Below, piece by piece: positions 54,460 to 64,000 of a stretch of 64,000 bases of DNA (position 1 is its first letter; each line of letters opens with the position of its first letter). The notes below the pieces were generated by a model, which worked only from the letters and a program-made list of their open reading frames with translations, searched no databases and was not told the DNA's origin. The position numbers and the translations under genes are program-made. The DNA comes from Diabrotica undecimpunctata (Eukaryota > Arthropoda > Insecta > Coleoptera > Chrysomelidae): contig NC_092806.1 of the NCBI RefSeq assembly GCF_040954645.1, forward strand, positions 115,984,458 to 116,048,457, written 5' to 3'.

Positions 54460-55010
54460 TATTGTGAAAAATAAAGGTAGGTATTTTATTGAGCGAAATT
54501 TATATGTTTTAACATACTTCGCATAATATTGATATAATTTGATAGCTGATGGTTGAATCTTGGGTTTTAGACTTTGCAGAACTTTTAGACCAACAGTTGG
54601 TTGTTACCTCTCAGGGCATAAGGATCCCTTTTTCGAGCTTGGAAATTGTCCGTTTCCTTAAAAAATGTAATCCCTTATGGTCGACCTAGTGTCTTATTAA
54701 TTACAATGTTAGTTACTTAAATTATGTAACTTAAGGGTCATCTCACCTCATCATGTGGCTAGTTTCAAATACTATATAGACTTTTTTCACTGAGGATGAT
54801 CTGATAGGATCAAAAAGGTTCTAAGAAAATTGTTTAAATCCATTTTGGATCATTTTTTTTAATTGATTAATAAAAATGTTATACCATCATACAAAAAGAA
54901 GTTTTCACTTCAGTGTAAGTTTTTTTAAACTATGATATACAGCCAAACACTGACAATTTCCTTTTTAAATTATAAGATCAAATCAATTGAACTACAATTG
55001 AAACCACTTC
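54460..55010. repeat. Repeat carrying a hammerhead-like motif
   Basis: Shares sequence with 28140-28270 and, inverted, with 27930-27995 (ATACCATCA..., a GTAAGTTTTTTTAAACTATGATATACAGCC segment). The hammerhead-like motif sits at about 54782-54831. No coding capacity. Boundaries are not defined. Confidence 0.4.
54782..54831 (+). ncRNA. Degenerate hammerhead-like motif
   Basis: UUUUUUCA (stem I), CUGAGGA (core of the CUGANGA form), an extra U, GAUC-UGAUAG-GAUC (perfect 4-bp stem II), then AAAAAGGUU where GAAACGUU would be expected, then CUAAGAAAA, which can pair with stem I. The conserved G before AAA is lost, so it is predicted inactive, but the layout and the extra U match the motifs at 7.7 and 40.05 kb. 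Confidence 0.35.
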
Positions 55011-55074
55011 TGAATGACCTCGTTTGCACCTCTAAGGGGAAACCTTGCCTGTTGATGTAGATTCGAAAGAAGAG

Positions 55075-55785
55075 ATGACTGCAATTTATCGATAAACCTA
55101 AATCATATCCTCCTCATCATTCCTTGTGCCCTTATCAGGGCGTTATGGCACCCTAAATAGCATTAGCTTGCTGTCTCCATTGGCTGCGATAGTGAGTCAT
55201 ATGGAGGGCTTCATGTAGGGATTTTCCCACCAGAGTTTTCATTTGGTCTGCCTGTCGTGTTGCGAGATCCTCCTCTTGGTCTTCTGCCTTCTACCTTTCC
55301 TTCTACTACCAATAGTTCCATGGTACCCGTTTTTCTAGCTATATGGCCAAAGTAAATTAGATATGCTCGGTTTACTTTTTTAATAGCCTGTCTTTTATAT
55401 GAAGGCCTTCCAGAATTGACAGGTTAGTTTTATGTTCTGTCCAAAACACGAGTAGAATTCTTCTATAGACTCACATTGCAAAGGCTTCGATCGTACTCCT
55501 ATCGATTTTTTTGAGAATTCCCGTTTCAGCTGCATATGTATTCCTTGTTATTGTTCGGTGCTTCCATATTTTAATCAGTTTAGCTGTTGCGGTTCGGACC
55601 ACTGCTATTCTACGCTAGATTTCTCAGGAGCAATCGCCATTGTTGGTTATCAGGGAGCCCAAGTATACAAATCTGTCTGCCACTTCGAAATTCACCACTC
55701 GGTGTATGTGCGGTAGATTATTATTGTCTGCGATCATTATTTTTGTTTTTCCGATGTTGATCGTCTTCAGCTTCTTCGCTTACCT
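55075..55785 (-). pseudogene. RTE-like LINE C-terminal region
   Basis: Minus strand: I-N-I-G-K-T-K-I-M near 55765, V-A-D-R-F-V-Y-L-G-S-L-I-T-N-N-G near 55690, I-R/stop-R-R-I-A-V-V-R-T-A, I-W-K-H-R-T-I-T near 55560, V-Y-R-R-I-L-L-V near 55460, W-T-E-H-K-T-N-L-S-I-L near 55430, and R-Q-A-D-Q-M-K-T-L-V-G near 55250. A deletion removes most of the Y-G-C-E-T-W block. The subfamily (F-V-Y-L-G-S-L-I form) differs from the other copies. Confidence 0.8.
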
Positions 55786-55939
55786 TGTTCTTCTGCTAGT
55801 GTTATATTTTCATTTAGTTTATTTGTTATCGCTTTGCTTGTTAATTTTAGTGTTGTGTTTAATAATTGAATTGCTCTTTAATTCTCCGGGTTCGATTTGT
55901 CTCTCTTTTTGAAGAGAGGTATTAGGATCCTTAATCTTC

Positions 55940-56290
55940 ATTCTTATAGTATTCTGTGTAAGTCAGACTTAAAAAGATGAAGTTATTCAGAGAACAAGAT
56001 ATGCGATGTGGAAAAATACAAAATCTTGAGCTTTTACTGATTTACACGAACTTAAGGAAGAATGCATCCTCCTTGTGTGATTACTGAGAGCTAATGACAA
56101 GGTCATTAAGTGACGAAATATTGGCAGATAAGATTTAAAGAATTGGTCCGGACACGAAAAGGAAATAAGTACCTGCTCTATACATACCAATATCTATTGC
56201 TTTGTTGTATGTGACGCATGTACACTTTTTCCGGAAATTACGTAAAAAAGCTCTTTGAAAATGTTTTACAACTACTCGGACTTTCGGTTC
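55940..56290. other. No gene recognised
   Basis: Unassigned sequence between a LINE relic and a MITE. Confidence 0.4.
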
Positions 56291-56295
56291 ATTTA

Positions 56296-56795
56296 AAGGT
56301 GGGTACACATATGCGAGCCGAACTGTTCGCGAACTGCTCGTGAGCTGTTCGCGAACAGTTCGTTGAAAATATGTTTATGTTCAGGCTATCCAATACCCTA
56401 AGTATCTAATAACAAACCGAGAATTAATTTACTTCGTTATTCTAAACATTTCGGTATTTTGTTTACATTATCTGTTATTAATTGCTCTCGTTACTTTTGA
56501 ATAAGCCGCGCTCGTTCAGCAATTTTGTTTAAACGAATTATCTCATCGCACACTTAGCAGAAACAATTTATAGTCTCGAACGAACATTCTTTGTGTTCGT
56601 CCCAAAAACCGACAGGCCATGGTTCCTGACGAGCAACGAAAGAACAGCTCGCAAGCGGTTCGTCCCGTCGTACAAATTAACGAATATAGCGTTCACAAAC
56701 GGTTCGCGAACAGTTCTGCTCGCATATGTGTACCCGCCTTTAGCGTTCACAAACGGTTCGCGAACAGTTCTGCTCGCATATGTGTACCCGCCTTA
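56296..56795. mobile_element. Palindrome-rich MITE with a duplicated right end
   Basis: The left end AAGGTGGGTACACATATGCGAGC matches the complement of the right end AAGGCGGGTACACATATGCGAGC. Both subterminal parts repeat GAACTGTTCGCGAAC, including a perfect CTGTTCGCGAACAG palindrome near 56345-56360. The right end is present as two tandem 54-bp copies (56688-56741 and 56742-56795). No coding capacity; target duplication unclear because of the duplication. Confidence 0.75.
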
Positions 56796-56809
56796 AGACA
56801 ATAATAAAT

Positions 56810-57238
56810 AAACTGCTTCGTTTTCTGTTTCGTTTAATTTAATTTCGTAAAATTATTTATGTTCCAATACTTGACCTCGTTACATAAAGAATTAGTCTAA
56901 TCTAAATCCATAAAAAAGTAATAAAAAATAAAAACTAGATTTTCCTTTACATAATTATTGTTTTCAATCACAAGTATTGAATGTTAGTAGTTAACTGCAC
57001 GACGAAATAATCAATAATACAATGCACCTCCAAATTTTATCATTTTTTTAGAACTTATTAAAACAGTAAATATGGCTGGTTTTTAATTATGTATAAAGAA
57101 ATGTTAATAACCATTATTAGACTGACCGCACAAAAATAGACGCCGATAGAACAAGCTATTACCAATAATAGGTCAACGATCTTAAAATACATCGAACACA
57201 AATAATCAAAATTAAATGTTGCAGAAGCAGATGTCTGG
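56810..57238. other. No gene recognised
   Basis: AT-rich unassigned sequence. Confidence 0.4.
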
Positions 57239-58015
57239 GCTTCGTAGCAAAATCATATTATTTTAGACTTACAGTTAGTTTCGGGAATTTTAAGAACTTT
57301 AAAAAGTTCTTAATTTTTTTCAACTTTCAACAGGAAAATTATTATATTCGCAAAGCCACTTGATTCTGGGAAGAATAGAAGAACCATAATAGTAGGAACT
57401 CCGGGCATTAGAAAATGATCGCAAAATTGGACTGTAGCTAATAAGCAGGCACCTGTGGTTCAGAGAATTTGTTTTTCTCGTCTACATATTAACTTTTTCG
57501 GTTTATTTTATACAGAACAAACTGTTCTAAGAGTTTTTAGTTCGCTGGAAAACATTTGATAAATTATTGTTTTTACACTGTTCTTAGTTATATTCAAGGA
57601 CAACCAAAAAGCGAATTATTCTTCGTAGCAAAACATATTATTTTAGACTTACAGTTATTTTCGGGAATTTTAAGGACTAAAAGTTCTTTATTCTATTCAA
57701 CTCTTTTTTTCTTACAGAAATTTTTCTTACAGAAGTATGAGAGTAACTCAAAATCTGGGGTGATGTCTAAGCCAAAAGGTAAATGGTGAAAACAGGAAAA
57801 TTATTATATTAGCTAAGCCACTTCATTCTGAGAAGAATAAAAGAACCATGATAGTAAGGAACTCCGGGCATTAGAAAATGAAAGCAAAATTTGACTGTAG
57901 TTAATAAGCAGGCACCTGGTTCAGAGAATTTGTTTTTCTCGTCTACATATTAATTAACTTTTTTGGTTTATTTTATACAGAACAAACTGTTCTAGAGTTT
58001 TTACTTCACTAAAAA
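57239..58015. repeat. Tandem duplication of about 390 bp
   Basis: Copy 1 (57239-57560) and copy 2 (57619-58015) share, in the same order, CTTCGTAGCAAAA, TTTTAGACTTACAGTTA, GAAAATTATTATATT, AACTCCGGGCATTAGAAAATGA, AATAAGCAGGCACCTG and ATACAGAACAAACTGTTCTA. Copy 2 has an additional insert of about 75 bp (about 57700-57785) that holds the possible exon at 57733-57778. Confidence 0.75.
57733..57778 (+). CDS. Possible small exon in the tandem duplication
   Basis: A 46-bp stretch between a strong acceptor (TTTTTCTTACAG, ending 57732) and a donor GTAAAT. One frame is open, reading K-Y-E-S-N-S-K-S-G-V-M-S-K-P-K. The acceptor is doubled: another TTTTTTCTTACAG lies just upstream. No neighbouring exon was recognised, so this may be chance. 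Confidence 0.15.
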
Positions 58016-58119
58016 AGCTTTGAAGCTGTGTATTTTCTTGTGATATTTTAATGTAATTTACTATTTGTACCAGGAATTAACCAAAATTTTAGTTTAAAAC
58101 CTGGTGATTATGAACACAC

Positions 58120-60410
58120 ACTTCCAACATAAAAGGATACACAAGATTACAAGAGAAGTCAAATCCAGAGACGAACAATCAATTACAGACTATACTATAG
58201 TGCAAAAAAACAGAGAAGAACTGGATAAGAGACGTAAGGGTAAAAAGGAGTTATGAAATTGGTAGTGACCACTATCTACCAGAAACCACATTCAAAAGCA
58301 AAAGAAAAGAAATAAAAAGAAATGAGAACATAAACAGAAAACACAAAGAAATAATAAAACTTTATAACCTAAGGGAAAAAACAACGAAAATAAGATACTT
58401 GAGCTAGAGAAAGAGATGGACAATGAACATGAAATAACAGAAACAATAGAAGAAGAATGGGGAAAATTTAAAAATGCGATGATAAAAACAGTTAAATCAA
58501 TATGTGAAACTACAAGAAATAACAACAGAGGGAAGCGAATATCTTGGTGGAACGATGAAGTGAAAAGAGAAATAAAAGAAAAGAAATTATGGAAAGAATA
58601 CATACACAACAAAAATATGAAAATTATAAGAAACAAAGAACAAAAGTTAAAGAGATAGTTAAGAAAGAGAAAAAGAAAAGTTGGGAAAAATTCGGGGAAA
58701 AAATGGAAGAAAACATTACAAAAAACGTAAAATTATTTTATTGAACACTGAAAAACCTAAGAAGCAACAAAGAAACGAAACTTAAACAAATAATGAACAA
58801 GGAAGGAACAATAATAAACGACGATAAGACAATAACGAAAAGATGGAGGGAACATTTCCAGCTGATACTGAATGGAAATCAAGCGAATACAATGGAAAAA
58901 GAAAGCCACAACAAGGAGTATCCATGAGAAACACGGAAAATCCAGAAACTATAGAAAAAGAAGAACTGGAAGAAGCAATAAGAAAGATAAAGATTGGAAA
59001 AGCACCAGGAAGCGATGAAGTAGCACCAGAAATGATGAAATGTATAGAAGTAAAAGCAAAAGAAAAATTGTTATACAAATATAATCTAATATGGAAGAGA
59101 AAAGTAATAACCAGAGAATGGACGAATGCAGTAATTATACCTATATACAAGAAAGGAACACAAGAGACTGTAAGAACTATAGAAATATATCACTACTATG
59201 TGTAGCAGCAAAAGTACACGAAACCATAATAGAAAGGAAAATGAGAAAAGAAATAGAACATCAATTAGAGGACGTACAAAGTGGATTCAGGAAAGGACAC
59301 AACACACAAGACAATATATTTACCATGAAACAAGTAATAGAAAAAGCCTTAAAGAAAAATAGAGAAATATATCTGAGCTTTATAGACATGGAAAAAGCAT
59401 TCGACTCAGTCAAAAGAAAAGATATATGGGAAAGCCTAAAGAAGAAGCAAGTAAGTGAAGAACTGATAGAAGCAACAAAGAGTATATACATGAAAACAAC
59501 AAATACAGTAAGAATGTTAAATATACAGTCAGAACCATTTGAAACAACTCGAGGAGTTAGACAAGGAGGAAGTCTCAGCCCAGTGCTATTCATAAATGTA
59601 ATAGATGAGATAGTGAAAGAATGTAAGAAAACATTCAAGAAATACTGCATCGGTTGGAACAGAATGCAAATGATAAACGCTGGGATGTGTATATTTGCAG
59701 ACGACATAGTATTAATTGCGGAAACTGCAGAAAAACTGAAATACAACTTAGAGAAATGGAACCTAGAAGCAAGCAAATACAACTTAAACGTAAACAATGA
59801 GAAGACTCAGATAATGAAAATATCAAGGAAACAAGGGACGGAAGATCAAATAGAAGTAATGATAGACCAACAAAAAATAATACAGACAAATTCATACAAA
59901 TACTTAGGAACAGTAATCAACAACAAAGGAGACATCGAGAACGATCTTAACAACAGAATGGAAAACACAGGAAAACTATTCCAAGCACTAAATTAGAGGA
60001 TTCCTTAATAACAAAGAAATATCAACAAAGACCAAGATAACAATGTACAAAACAATATATACAGTGACATATGGAGCAGAAAATTGGATATTAAACAAAA
60101 GACATCAGAGCAGAATTCAGGCAGCAGAAATGTAATACCTCAGAAGAACGATCGAAGTAAAAAGAACTGATAGAATCAGAAATGAAAAAATAAGAGAAAG
60201 ACCCAAAATCAAACCGATACTCGACTCAATCAAGGAGAAAACATTGGCATGGTTCGGAGATCTAACCCGGATGGACAATAATAGACAAGTAAAAAGAGTG
60301 TGGGACGCCAAAATAATAGGGAAGAACAGAAGACCCATTAAAGAATGGAACAGTGACATCTCTCAGATACTGCAGAGTAAGGGTAAGACTTGGCAGGAAG
60401 CAACACAGAT
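58120..60410 (+). pseudogene. Long RTE-like LINE copy: end of endonuclease to C-terminus
   Basis: Starts with the end of the endonuclease (I-G-S-D-H-Y-L near 58259-58280). The linker includes I-S-W-W-N-D-E-V-K near 58540 and W-R-E-H-F near 58843. Reverse transcriptase: I-G-K-A-P-G-S-D-E-V near 58995, A-V-I-I-P-I-Y-K-K-G near 59130; a shift near 59160-59180; then a 301-codon frame (59091-59996) with Q-S-G-F-R-K-G, F-I-D-M-E-K-A-F-D-S-V near 59380-59410, R-G-V-R-Q-G-G-S-L-S-P near 59550 and C-I-F-A-D-D-I-V-L-I-A near 59690-59720 (F-A-D-D active site), K-Y-L-G-T-V-I. After one stop at 59996 the tail continues V-T-Y-G-A-E-N-W and a W-F-G-D-L-T-R-M. It is cut at about 60410 by the junction with a minus-strand Jockey fragment. 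Three or four single breaks only, a fairly young copy. Confidence 0.87.
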
Positions 60411-60414
60411 GACA

Positions 60415-60920
60415 ATTGTGAGTGTTTTCAAAGTATCTTAATGCTTCATATATTGCTACAACTTCAGCACTAAAGATTGAAAAACTAGGATTTAGTCGAC
60501 AAAGTTTTTCTGTATTAGTTGATGGAATGTAGAAAGCACACCCAGTACCAACAATAGACTTTGAGGCATCCGTATAAATAACTAAAGAGTCTGACAGACT
60601 AGATAAACAGGAACTCAAAATATTCGAGCTAACAGAAGAATTTACATGGTAATTTTGTATCACAGTAATGGGTTGCAAGCACGAATAAAAATGTTCGATG
60701 TTAAGATTATCCTCTGATTTAAAGTCATAATCAAAATTGGTCAGGCTTCTAAAAGCCTCACAAAGTGGAGGTGAGTTCTTAAGTCTCCAATATCGATTAG
60801 TTAAATCTTCTTCGTTCAGTTTTCTGATATTTGAGTAGAGAGTAGTGTTACGATTTTGTATATTAATAACAAACTTTTGACTGAGGTATTCTCTTCTATA
60901 AAACTGGAGTTACTGATATG
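60415..60920 (-). pseudogene. Jockey-like LINE fragment: start of RNase H
   Basis: Minus strand: K-L-N-E-E-D-L-T-N-R-Y-W near 60820-60780, S-P-P-L-C-E-A-F, then L-V-I-Y-T-D-A-S-K-S near 60580-60560, F-S-I-F-S-A-E-V-V-A-I-Y near 60475 and a break near 60415. It matches the copy at 2704-3825 (L-N-E-S-D-L-T-N-K-Y-W, P-P-L-C-M-A-L). The 3' part of RNase H and the tail are missing at the junction with the LINE at 58120-60410. Confidence 0.8.
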
Positions 60921-62700
60921 CAAAATTTTCGACTGATGTTTTTTCGTTGTTTAAGAGACGGCACACGAAGAAGCAATAAAATAAAACAATACCACAAAAA
61001 ATCTCAATTCTATAGAGATAATATTTACATTTTAAAGAATATATTATGACCTTTGATTATTTCTTTTATAACTCTTATTTTTCAATAAATTGATCACCTC
61101 AACGCAATGCTTTATTTTTTAATCACTTAACGGTCTTTTAATTGTAATTATTAATAAAAGAAGAGTTACAACAATTTATTAAAATAATTGAAGCTGTTTC
61201 TCACGATTTACCCGTAAGTTGAATTTTCATGAAAAATTACGAAAAGATTCAGTCCGATAAGAATAGCATTATGTTGCTAATTTATTGTTTAAAAGAATGC
61301 CCGATATATACAATACCACAGAATAATTAGAGTTTTTTCAAGATCTAGAACGATTTCAAAGAAATGTATTACAAAGTAGAGAGTTTCACTGAAAAATAAA
61401 AATGTAGAATAATTTCATTGGCATTTTTAAAGCACACACCGCGAAGAAATACCGCAAAAAGTAAATATGTTTTCTAAGAAGCAGTAGTTAATAAACGTTT
61501 ATCTGTGGATGTCATCAGCCCATTATTCTAGCATCTTTGGTGATTTTCATGTAACAAAAAACAGTTTCTATATTTCCTTTTTGACTTTTTTTTAAGCAAC
61601 AATAAATTAGGAGACTTCTCTTATAAATTCTATAGTGTGCATCCTCCTTCATGGTGGGTGAAAAGGGGCGGAAATACCGTTTTCATAACATTATGTCATT
61701 TACTCGTATCTCAGAACTTATTGGTTCTAGGGAAAAATTTTATGTACAAAATATAATTTAAAAGTAAATTGTTTACTAGCATGTTGCAAAATTAAACTCT
61801 TGTCCTTGATGTGAAGAGAGTGACGAGCAAAAAAGCGGTTTATTGAAATACTGAATGGTATTTTTCATTCATAATTGTTCCAATCTCCATTTTTCAGCTG
61901 TCTCCATTTGTCATAATTTTCTTATTATTCAAATTCTTGTTTTTACATAGTGTTCTTTTGCTATTAGTTGCAGTACCTCAGCTGTCATCTATAGTGTTAC
62001 TTTCGTAGGTCTTACGTTTATCCAAAGACTTTTTAATAGAATCATTATTGTCCCTAAAATTTTCCCATTTTTCATTACCATTTTAGGTTTGGTGAGCTTT
62101 TTTTTTAATTTTTCGTGAATTCTCAAATTTAAATCTTTTATTTTCGGGTGTTTTAGAAGAGAACTGATTTTTTGTGTATTTTGTTATTCTTACATTTCTT
62201 TAACATAAATGGGGAGTTTCTGAACAACTTGAGGTATATGGTCCTTATTGCAGATCAAGTGGTTTTAAAAGTTCATCATCGTCATTAAAAAAAGAATTTT
62301 CAACAGCATTACTTATATCAGCCGATAAAATTTTCTGCCAAAAAAAAGGCAGAATGCTGTTCGAAAATTCCTAACTTACTTACAAGCAATTTAACATCTT
62401 TCATGGCATAAGTCTCTGTGTTTAACTTTAGACATGACCATTAATTTTCCCTTTTTAACAGTGTACACATATGAAAAGATCTGAGTAGCTAAACCTGCTA
62501 CCTGTTATTTCTATGGATTTCATTTCTGTTATTTTTAAGTCCATTTTGGATTTTATGTGCCTCCTAACCGATCGTTTCCAGTCATGAGTAAACAGTCCTC
62601 GACGAGGAAAAACACATATCCAAACTTTTCAAATATAATGTATTAAATGTCAAATAAAAACCCGATCTACTGCAAAGAACTTGTTCGTGAACTTTTTCTA
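60921..62700. other. No gene recognised
   Basis: AT-rich unassigned sequence, no open frame over 60 codons with a recognisable domain, no clear inverted repeats. Confidence 0.45.
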
Positions 62701-62804
62701 ACGGTACGATCCACGCGAGACCTCTTCTTCAAAACTAGCCATTATCGTTATTCACACAAATAAACAGAAAAAAACAATGCACGTGGGTATTTAAAATCAC
62801 TCTC

Positions 62805-62925
62805 ATTGTGACGTCATACGCGAACTCGTCCCAATTTCGCACTCGGGAGTATCATATCTGTTATTCTTTGTACCATGGTACACAACAACTAGAAGAAAAC
62901 GCCCATGATGAGTCACGTGACTTCT
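62805..62925. promoter_or_regulatory. Possible regulatory cluster (CRE and E-box palindromes)
   Basis: TGACGTCA at 62809-62816 is a perfect cAMP-response-type palindrome. GTCACGTGAC at 62912-62921 is a perfect 10-bp palindrome around an E-box. No gene start is recognised nearby, so function is speculative. Confidence 0.2.
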
Positions 62926-64000
62926 ATGAGCTCATAGATTGGCCAGGCGAATTTAAGACGCCTTGCAAATAAAAGCAGTAGGGAGATAAGACTTTTTGAA
63001 AATAAATACAATTTTCAAATGCACTTTGAAATAAGCTGTTCTGGTGCATAAAACTTTATTTTAGGCCTGAAGAAATCTAGAACGTCTTTAATAAGGTAAA
63101 CACATCGAGAAATGGAAAGGTTGGATAAGACACTTTGGAAATAAGCTCTTCAATTATTATTTACATCTAATTTGGTTTGACTAAGTATATGAAATTTATT
63201 TTAGCTCAAATACCTATGTAAACGGGAAACCTGGACCGTCACCGTCAACGGTGAAAGAAGAAAAACAGAGATTTCTCGGTCAATGTCAAGTCCAATATCA
63301 TAAGTAACTACATTTAGTATTGAATTCGACGGTTATACTCATTTTCCAAGATAAAGAATAACTGTTGATAAACAGATAGTGGCACACTGTCAAGAAAGGT
63401 TGACCATTCTTCACTTATATAATTTTTTATAGACTTTCTATAAAGAATGGCATCGATATTTATTATCTCTGAGGGGATTGGTGGACGAAAAAGAATGGAG
63501 CATCCTCAATGGAACAACAAAAATCTCCCTTCGTGAAATATGTACTGAATCGGGAGCTTTCACATCACAGTCCCGGTCACTTTCACCAGGCTTACGTTTT
63601 TATCAAGCCATGGACAAGTTGGCAAAAATAAAATTTGAATTTTTTTACAAAACAAAAAAATAGAATTAGATTTTTTTTTTATAGTTTATACAATTTAAAG
63701 GCGTTTGTTCCATTCTAATTTTATTTAGAATACTTACTACAGCTACGATTTTACAATCACATTATTTGCATCATACGCTCACCTGAAACAAAAAATTGTT
63801 ATTAGAGATTTTGTAAAAATTTAAACACAATTTTAAAATAAACAGAAATAAAAGTCGCGCCTGTTTCTTGAAAGGAGGGAGGTTCTAGAACCAAGTTAAA
63901 ACAACTATTATATTATATATTGAGAAGTGTGAGAAGTGCGGAATTACGACTTCCCTCCGCTACCCTCACAAAGGACACCCGCAACTCAGACCTTAATCAC
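62926..64000. other. No gene recognised
   Basis: A 61-codon plus-strand frame at 63478-63663 (begins M-V-D-E-K-E-W-S-I-L) has no known domain and no splice or promoter context. The right edge (63870-64000) is somewhat GC-richer and may continue into a feature outside the window. Confidence 0.4.

Noticed and set aside
56568..56804. Open frames of 60-67 codons with a repeated peptide
   Set aside because: They are translations of the MITE end and its 54-bp duplication.
58292..59895. Phe/Ser-rich open frames on the minus strand (114-178 codons)
   Set aside because: They are antisense to the A-rich RTE-like coding frames on the plus strand and have no domain of their own.
1..64000. CRISPR array
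   Set aside because: No regularly spaced short direct repeats with unique spacers were seen; the tandem repeats found are contiguous, and the sequence is eukaryotic.

Overview
The window reads as a repeat-dense, AT-rich insect-type genomic segment. The evidence is a spliced gene with GT-AG introns, and a mobile-element set typical of arthropods: RTE-like and Jockey-like LINEs, a Copia element with the half-tRNA primer site, a Penelope-like element, PIF/Harbinger, hAT and a Tc1/mariner-like (IS630-type) transposase. There is no bacterial or viral gene organisation. The species cannot be named from the sequence. Most of the annotatable bases are mobile-element relics; host-gene signal is sparse.

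Possible host genes. (1) Two exons on the minus strand (15860-15995, then 11412-11607) join in frame and encode part of a PLP-dependent class V aminotransferase / cysteine-desulfurase-like protein. The intron between them is almost filled by a 3.7-kb inverted-repeat element. (2) An intact 201-codon ORF, 43076-43681 minus, has a TATA-like box upstream and is not recognised. (3) A possible first exon of a secreted protein lies at 8880-9002 plus. (4) A tRNA-Asp(GTC)-like gene lies at 26239-26310.

Layout. 1-6.7 kb: a decayed CxxC-protein family relic, a Jockey copy (minus) with a 12-bp target duplication, and PIF/Harbinger relics, one interrupted by an RTE-like tail. 6.7-11.3 kb: a Jockey copy with a 14-bp target duplication that was itself hit by a hairpin element carrying hammerhead-ribozyme-like motifs, then the possible secreted-protein start and a broken Copia element. 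11.4-16 kb: the aminotransferase exons and the long inverted-repeat element. 16.1-17.9 kb: a hAT copy with perfect 8-bp duplications. 18.9-23.4 kb: a Penelope-like element whose right flanking repeat was split by a TA-flanked transposon. 23.9-27 kb: a nested foldback element containing a second inverted-repeat element, an RTE fragment and the tRNA-like gene. 27-42.7 kb: many RTE-like fragments in both orientations, one with a perfect 10-bp duplication inside a palindromic element. 43-49.4 kb: the unrecognised ORF and a full-length Jockey-like LINE with an 11-bp duplication and only two apparent coding breaks. 49.7-60.9 kb: a second foldback element carrying a reverse transcriptase, more LINE fragments, a palindromic MITE and a tandem duplication. 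60.9-64 kb: no convincing gene.

The nesting order can be read directly from the target-site duplications. The most unusual signals are repeats with a hammerhead-ribozyme-like layout (7.6-7.8 kb, 40.04 kb, 54.8 kb) that share an extra U after the CUGANGA core, and foldback elements with RTE-like sequence between their arms. All coding calls for mobile elements are from motif reading by eye.
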